Position numbers and translations under genes: made by a program. A stretch of DNA of 64,000 nt from Phocaeicola faecalis (GTDB taxonomy: Bacteria > Bacteroidota > Bacteroidia > Bacteroidales > Bacteroidaceae): NCBI RefSeq assembly GCF_021730445.1, contig NZ_JADNRM010000014.1:1-64000 (forward strand). The letters run 5' to 3'. Below are positions 59,240-64,000 of the stretch, in pieces. Numbering within the stretch: position 1 is the first letter of the stretch; each line of letters opens with the position of its first letter. The notes below the pieces were generated by a model. That model did no database searches. It worked only from the letters and a program-made list of their open reading frames with translations, and was not told where the DNA came from.

Positions 59240-60340
59240 ATGACCTTATATCCAAAATTGATTCTAGACGCTCTGGCAACGGTGCGTTATCCCGGAACGG
59301 GAAAGAACTTGGTTGAAGCGGAGATGGTTGCCGACAATCTCCGTATTGATGGAATGTCTGTCAGTTTCTCTCTGATTTTTGAGAAACCCACCGATCCGTT
59401 TATGAAATCTATGTTGAAGGCTGCCGAAACAGCTATTCACACTTATGTATCTCCTGATGTTCAGGTTACTATCTCTACGGAGAGCCGTCAGGCGGCACGT
59501 CCTGAGCCGGGCAAGATGCTTCCTTTGGTGAAAAATGTCATAGCTGTTTCTTCAGGCAAAGGAGGGGTGGGTAAATCTACCGTAGCTGCCAACCTTGCAG
59601 TCGCATTGGCTAAGTTGGGCTATAAAGTGGGTTTGCTGGATGCTGATATATTCGGTCCTTCCATGCCGAAAATGTTTCAGGTGGAAGATGCTCGTCCATA
59701 CGCCGAGCAGATTGACGGTCGCGATTTGATTGTCCCGATTGAGAAGTATGGCATCAAACTCCTTTCCATCGGTTTCTTTGTAGACCCCGACCAGGCAACC
59801 TTGTGGCGTGGCGGTATGGCGAGCAATGCCTTGAAGCAATTAATAGGAGATGCCAATTGGGGCGAACTGGACTATTTTATTCTCGATACTCCTCCGGGTA
59901 CCAGTGATATCCATCTTACTTTGGTACAGACACTTGCCATTACGGGAGCCGTAATTGTCAGCACACCGCAACAAGTGGCATTGGCCGATGCGCGCAAGGG
60001 TATCAATATGTATACTAATGATAAGGTGAATGTGCCGATTCTCGGATTGATAGAGAACATGTCATGGTTTACTCCTGCCGAACTGCCCGAAAACAAATAC
60101 TATCTGTTTGGTAAAGAAGGTGCGAAACAGTTGGCGGAAGAGATGAATGTTCCTTTGCTGGGACAGATTCCTATCGTGCAAAGTATCTGCGAGAATGGTG
60201 ACAAGGGCACTCCCGCCGCTTTGGACGAAACGACCATTACAGGACGTGCTTTCTTGGAATTGGCGGAGAATGTGGTGAAGCAGACTGCGAAGCGCAATGC
60301 AGAACAGGCACCGACACATATTGTAGAGCTGAAAAAATAA
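59240..60340 (+). CDS. Mrp/ApbC family iron-sulfur carrier ATPase
   Basis: Moves or loads Fe-S clusters using ATP. An N-terminal DUF59/MIP18 domain (about 1-85) is joined to a P-loop ATPase (about 95-350) with the deviant Walker A SSGKGGVGKSTVAANLA (about 102-118), LDADIFGPSMPKMF and FILDTPPGTSDIHLT. The CxxC that many Mrp proteins use to hold a cluster is not seen at the expected place: ENMSWFTPAELPENKYYLFG has no Cys. Length 366. It is likely co-transcribed with trmB. Confidence 0.92.
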   Translation: MTLYPKLILDALATVRYPGTGKNLVEAEMVADNLRIDGMSVSFSLIFEKPTDPFMKSMLKAAETAIHTYVSPDVQVTISTESRQAARPEPGKMLPLVKNVIAVSSGKGGVGKSTVAANLAVALAKLGYKVGLLDADIFGPSMPKMFQVEDARPYAEQIDGRDLIVPIEKYGIKLLSIGFFVDPDQATLWRGGMASNALKQLIGDANWGELDYFILDTPPGTSDIHLTLVQTLAITGAVIVSTPQQVALADARKGINMYTNDKVNVPILGLIENMSWFTPAELPENKYYLFGKEGAKQLAEEMNVPLLGQIPIVQSICENGDKGTPAALDETTITGRAFLELAENVVKQTAKRNAEQAPTHIVELKK

Positions 60341-60454
60341 GCTGATACTGGAGAAGGCTGTGTAAAAATGAAACCGGCCTGTCATACTGTAAGGGGATGT
60401 ATCAAAACTTTCCTTTTATCGAAGAGGATGTGTCAAAACAAAAATGACCCTTCC

Positions 60455-60530
60455 GAAAAGTTACAGATTGTAACTACCACACTTAAAAGAGCCGTATCAA
60501 ACTCTGTTTCGAGTAATGATACGGCTCTTT
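60455..60530 (-). repeat. Palindromic dispersed repeat, family 2, copy 2
   Basis: The reverse complement of copy 1 at 51998. It contains a perfect 14-bp hairpin AAAGAGCCGTATCA (60486-60499) / TGATACGGCTCTTT (60517-60530) that could end mrp transcripts. A free TGTGTCAAAA, the end sequence of the 142-bp elements, lies just before it (60430-60439). The 309-base gap 60341-60649 holds nothing else I can support. Confidence 0.7.
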
Positions 60531-60649
60531 CAGGTTCAGTAGAAATCTTATGGTGATGACTTTCGGGCTCTCTGCCAACACTATGGAAGTGATTTTCTAT
60601 AGTAGAAAATACTGATGTTGAAAGCAAAGGTATTTCATGGCTCTTCTTG

Positions 60650-62284
60650 TTATTTGGGTGGGAAATACACTGTGATAATGAAATTATTGGTTTTAATCGG
60701 TTCGTTCGCTTTATTTTTTGCCGGGTCTATTTGCTTGATACCTTTAACAAGCCGAAGGGCTTCCTCATCCAGTTTTTCTTCGCCGGATTTGCGGAAAAGC
60801 CGAATTTGGGATAGATGGCCTTGTTCATCTACAGCGGCTCTAATCATTACTGCTTTTTCGTTCTTTGCATCCCAGTCTTTGTATTTGTTGTTCTCTCGGA
60901 AATAGTTTTTCCATTCATAGAAGAATGGAGTGGTAACAACTACTGTATCTTTGGAATCGGATGTATCGATATGAGTCAGGGATGAGGCGGTCTTTTCCAT
61001 CTCTTGATAGCCGGACGGTGCAATCACTTGCACTCCGGGAGTTGTTTGAGCGGGAGTCAGTGTATGGCTGTCTTTTATATCACCTATTAATATATAGTTG
61101 TTGTCGTCTTCCGAAAAACTATTGATTAATTGAGCCCATTTGCTCTGTTCATCTTCAGTCATGCCGGTAGCCGTAGACAATGCTGTTTCCATCTTTCCTT
61201 TCAGGTCGCCCGGGTCGAAGTTCTGCACGAAACGTCCTTCCATGAAAGCCAAGTCGGGGTATTCTATTTCGATATTTGCCAAATAATCATTGACAAACTT
61301 CACATAACTGCCTTTTAGGGTTGACTTGTCAATCAGAATGTAGCGGAATCCACCGGCTTTTGAGCCAAAGGCCTCTGTCGTCAGTTCTGTCATCAAACAT
61401 ACTATGTAGTAATCCTTCAATTCAGTAAAACTATGGCGGATGATTTCGCTGTTTTCAAAGTCTGTGGTGAAGACAGGATATAGTTTGTTTTCTTGGGCAG
61501 AATAATGATAGAGGGAGTCCTGGCGCGGCACCCATGAGAATTGCATAAAATCAAAAGACGTAGTGTTTTTCGTATTATATACTTCATTGCTATAATCATC
61601 GCCTACGTAGAACTGCTCACCGTTGACTTGTTGAAGTATATTTCCTTTAAAATCTTGTTGCCATACTGTCATATTGTTTTCCAACCATTTAAAAGGAATC
61701 ATTCCCATGGTGAGTTGTCCTTTCTGCGTATCGATGTTGAATACTCCTTTGGGTATCCGGTTGGGAAGCGGAATGGGAGGAAGTGCATTTCCCTGCATGT
61801 CAAAAACCAGTATCTTGTTTGTTGTCCAAGGAAGCAGATAAATACGGTTGTTCTTTTCGTCTATTTGGTCGTCATACAGCACTTTATATTCGTTGGGTCC
61901 TTGTCCGAAGCTGCCTATCTGATGGATATATTTCCCTTTTTGGTCGAATAGTTTATAGGGTACTTGACCGAAACCATGGATGCCGATATAGTGCTCTGAA
62001 ACGGAGATTCCTCCTTGCCTGACCAATGCCGCTTCTGTGTTTTCCAGTTTAATTAGCCGGAGGCTGTTTGTCAGTGCGCTGAGCGGTATGATTTGTTCTT
62101 TTTCTTTTACCTTGGAAAGGTGGAAAATGGTCAGGGTATCGTGGTTGTCAACTTGGCGGGAGGCCACAATGGGGCATTCATCAAGTAATCCGCCATCTGT
62201 TTGTTGGTTGTTTGAGGGATTGGAACAGGCGAATAAGCCGAACAATAATCCAATGTATAAAGAATAGATAGTGTATTTTTTCAT
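60650..62284 (-). CDS. Lipoprotein with beta-propeller and TonB C-terminal domain
   Basis: 544 residues. The lipobox GLLFGLFACSNPS places the lipidated Cys at about residue 20. Residues about 45-390 are a 6-bladed beta-propeller of the same type as the protein at 34871 (HQIGSFGQGPNEYKVLYDDQ, NRIYLLPWTTNKILVFDMQG). After a linker, a TonB_C-like domain closes the protein (about 460-544: AVMIRAAVDEQGHLSQIRLF, EEKLDEEALRLVKGIKQIDP, FIITVYFPPK). There is no inner-membrane helix. This is an odd combination, since TonB domains normally sit on an inner-membrane anchor. It stands alone between the two repeat elements. Confidence 0.85.
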   Translation of the reverse strand: MKKYTIYSLYIGLLFGLFACSNPSNNQQTDGGLLDECPIVASRQVDNHDTLTIFHLSKVKEKEQIIPLSALTNSLRLIKLENTEAALVRQGGISVSEHYIGIHGFGQVPYKLFDQKGKYIHQIGSFGQGPNEYKVLYDDQIDEKNNRIYLLPWTTNKILVFDMQGNALPPIPLPNRIPKGVFNIDTQKGQLTMGMIPFKWLENNMTVWQQDFKGNILQQVNGEQFYVGDDYSNEVYNTKNTTSFDFMQFSWVPRQDSLYHYSAQENKLYPVFTTDFENSEIIRHSFTELKDYYIVCLMTELTTEAFGSKAGGFRYILIDKSTLKGSYVKFVNDYLANIEIEYPDLAFMEGRFVQNFDPGDLKGKMETALSTATGMTEDEQSKWAQLINSFSEDDNNYILIGDIKDSHTLTPAQTTPGVQVIAPSGYQEMEKTASSLTHIDTSDSKDTVVVTTPFFYEWKNYFRENNKYKDWDAKNEKAVMIRAAVDEQGHLSQIRLFRKSGEEKLDEEALRLVKGIKQIDPAKNKANEPIKTNNFIITVYFPPK

Positions 62285-62312
62285 CCGGATGTTATTAATA
62301 GGTTGAAGGAGG

Positions 62313-62454
62313 TGTGTCAAAACTAAAATGGTCTATCCAATCGTCAACTGTAGAGGCAGGGATTGCCTGCCCGAAGACACAAAGCAAACTGTTTTCGGGC
62401 GAGCGAACCTCGCCCCTACGAACTAAACGACAGTATTGTCCACATTTTGACACA
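62313..62454. mobile_element. 142-bp MITE-like palindromic element, copy 2
   Basis: Bounded by TGTGTCAAAA (62313-62322) and TTTTGACACA (62445-62454). Same length as copy 1 at 34294 and nearly the same sequence, but inverted relative to it. The GC-rich double hairpin core reads GCCTGCCCGAAGACACAAAG through GGGCGAGCGAACCTCGCCCC. The flanks show no clear target-site duplication. Confidence 0.75.
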
Positions 62455-62473
62455 ACCCCATAGAGAGGTATTC

Positions 62474-64000
62474 TTATTGTATTTTGAATATAACCGGAAC
62501 GGTATATCCTACGCGTACAACTTTACCCCTTTGCTTGCCGGGTTTCCATTTGGGCATAGAATTGACCACCCGTAATGCTTCGTCATTGAGCAATGGGTTG
62601 CCGCCTCTGATAATTTCGGGCGTACTGATAGAGCCGTCTTTTTCTATCACAAACTTAACTGATACCTTTCCCTCCACCTTTTTAGCTTTTGCTTCTTCAG
62701 GATATTTCATATTAGTCATGAGGAATTTCAAGCAAGCTGCCATACCGCCGGGGAACTCAGGCATTTCTTCTACAACCTGAAATAGTTGGTTATCATCGAA
62801 ATCGGAGTTGGATTTGGCTTGCGTGCCATTGCTTTTGGTGTTGCCTTTAGCGGTATTCATTGCTTTCTGATAGCCGGTGCCGTCTAATGAAAAGATGAGC
62901 GGAACAGTGTAGTATACTCTTACTTCTTTCCCTCTTTGTTTTCCCGGTTTCCATTTGGGCATAGAATTGACCACTCGCAATGCTTCTTCATTGAATATTG
63001 AGTTGTCACTTCGTACAACTTTGGCATTTGTAATGCTTCCGTCCTTTTCTATAACGAATTTCACCGATACTTTACCTGTTATTTTGTCTTTCTTGGCTTG
63101 CTCGGGATACTTGATGTTATTGCTCAGGAACTTTAAGCATCCCATCATGCCGCCGTCAACGTATTCGGGCATTACCTCAACGATGCTAAATATCGGGTCA
63201 TCGTCTTGGTAAACTGCCGGTGTATCAATGGCCTTGGTTTCAGGCGCTTGAATGGCTGTCACCGTCTCGACCACCTCACTGGTGATGCGTTCGGTAGTCC
63301 GTGCCACCGTTTCAATGTTGCTGACCAAGAGTAGAGCAGCGGTCAGCGGTGCAAACAGGGCATATTTGATACGTCCTGCTGTGCGGGTTCTTCTTTTGTT
63401 CATCATAATAATGCGTTTCTTTAAATGTAATAAGTTGAAGTTATTATATAAACCGGTTTGTTTGTGTTGGTTGGCAAGTCCCAGCAGATGATACTGGTAC
63501 TGCTGCCTGTTGGTTCCCGACTCCATAACGGTGTGGTCGGCAAGATATTCCAAGTTCAGTCTGATTTCACCTTTCAACAACCACATGAAAGGATTCATCC
63601 AACAGATGATATTTACTATTTCACTGACAATGACATCAATGGAATGAAGCTGACGGGCATGTGTCAGTTCGTGTGTCAGGATGTCTTGTTTCTCATTTTC
63701 TTTTAGTTCCGGCAGATAGATAAAAATCCAGTGCCAGAATGAGAAAGGATTGTTCGGCGAAGGAAGGCTTTTTATCCGAATACCATTCACTGTTTCTTCT
63801 TTGCTTATCAAAGAGAGCCGGAAGATACTGAGCAATTGGATGATGAACCGGACGGAGAGCAGCACTACTCCGGTGAAATACACCCATGTAAACAGGGACA
63901 TCAGTGTGGGAGTGGAGGCAGTAACCGTGGCGGTTGCTATTTCATTATTTGTGTTTGTGTCGTTGGTGATTAAAAGTGTATAATAGTCTGCCAGTTCGTA
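62474..64000 (-). CDS. M56 (BlaR1-type) membrane peptidase with two TonB C-terminal domains, 5' end outside the window
   Basis: The frame stays open to the window edge, so the true N-terminus lies beyond 64000. An internal Met at 63901 is not the start. The visible part has membrane helices, the zinc site ILTHELTHARQLHSID of family M56, NLEYLADHTVMESG, another helix near FAPLTAALLLVSNI, and then two tandem TonB_C domains with MMGCLKFLSNNIKYPEQAKK and MAACLKFLMTNMKYPEEAKA, each with KVSVKFVIEKDGSI and WKPGKQRGK. BlaR1 relatives sense beta-lactams or envelope stress; a TonB output has not been shown. The two domains are about 70% alike by eye. Confidence 0.9.
   Translation of the reverse strand, partial: YELADYYTLLITNDTNTNNEIATATVTASTPTLMSLFTWVYFTGVVLLSVRFIIQLLSIFRLSLISKEETVNGIRIKSLPSPNNPFSFWHWIFIYLPELKENEKQDILTHELTHARQLHSIDVIVSEIVNIICWMNPFMWLLKGEIRLNLEYLADHTVMESGTNRQQYQYHLLGLANQHKQTGLYNNFNLLHLKKRIIMMNKRRTRTAGRIKYALFAPLTAALLLVSNIETVARTTERITSEVVETVTAIQAPETKAIDTPAVYQDDDPIFSIVEVMPEYVDGGMMGCLKFLSNNIKYPEQAKKDKITGKVSVKFVIEKDGSITNAKVVRSDNSIFNEEALRVVNSMPKWKPGKQRGKEVRVYYTVPLIFSLDGTGYQKAMNTAKGNTKSNGTQAKSNSDFDDNQLFQVVEEMPEFPGGMAACLKFLMTNMKYPEEAKAKKVEGKVSVKFVIEKDGSISTPEIIRGGNPLLNDEALRVVNSMPKWKPGKQRGKVVRVGYTVPVIFKIQ

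Overview
The window looks like a chromosome segment of a gut-type Bacteroides or a close relative. The signs are the paired methylmalonyl-CoA mutase subunits, many TonB-dependent receptors and TonB proteins, lipoprotein families typical of Bacteroidales (6-bladed beta-propeller, LruC, DUF3244, DUF5056/DUF6249), a split ExbB/ExbD cluster, weak Shine-Dalgarno sequences, and repeated Bacteroides-type -7 boxes (TAnnTTTG) in front of genes. I cannot fix the species from the sequence alone.

Layout. 0.5-5.8 kb: pfkA, then cmk-ispH (minus strand), tonB, a polyprenyl synthetase and tatD (plus strand). 6-8.5 kb: tRNA-Ser(GGA) and an ExbB / small membrane protein / ExbD / ExbD operon, which probably powers the TonB proteins in the window. 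8.6-13.9 kb: acetyltransferase, M64 peptidase, Lrp regulator, folA-thyA, and an ECF sigma factor operon with two small membrane proteins. 14.1-17.9 kb: a TonB receptor paired with a purple-acid-type phosphatase. 18-31.5 kb: an rRNA methyltransferase, topoisomerase III, an LruC lipoprotein, mutA-mutB, an AspT/YidE-type transporter and an ABC-F ATPase. 31.6-36.1 kb: a repeat-rich accessory stretch holding an array of palindromes with a 22-bp period, a TonB protein, a beta-helix lipoprotein and a beta-propeller lipoprotein. 36.1-40 kb: rfbB, a YfcE-like phosphodiesterase and ppk1.

40-51.9 kb is the most interesting region. It is visibly AT-richer than its flanks and sits between ppk1 and a cytidylate-kinase-like gene. 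It carries a two-arm peptide natural product (RiPP-like) locus. The leftward arm has DUF3244 protein, HTH protein, C39-peptidase ABC exporter, HlyD adaptor, a double-glycine precursor peptide and a radical SAM/SPASM enzyme. The rightward arm has a second double-glycine precursor, an intergenic terminator, a second radical SAM/SPASM enzyme and a TonB-type outer-membrane receptor. A transmembrane TPR/HTH regulator lies between the arms. The two precursors differ along most of their length but share leader positions and an NCxxGC core motif. The inferred logic is: two peptides, each with its own maturase, one shared exporter that cuts the leaders, and one shared sensor.

52-64 kb: cytidylate-kinase-like protein, MATE transporter, subtilase, xseA-xseB, ilvE, trmB, an Mrp/ApbC ATPase, an unusual lipoprotein joining a beta-propeller to a TonB C-terminal domain, and, cut by the window edge, an M56 (BlaR1-type) membrane peptidase with two tandem TonB C-terminal domains. 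Two families of palindromic dispersed repeats occur as inverted pairs: 142 bp at 34.3 and 62.3 kb, and about 78 bp at 52.0 and 60.5 kb.
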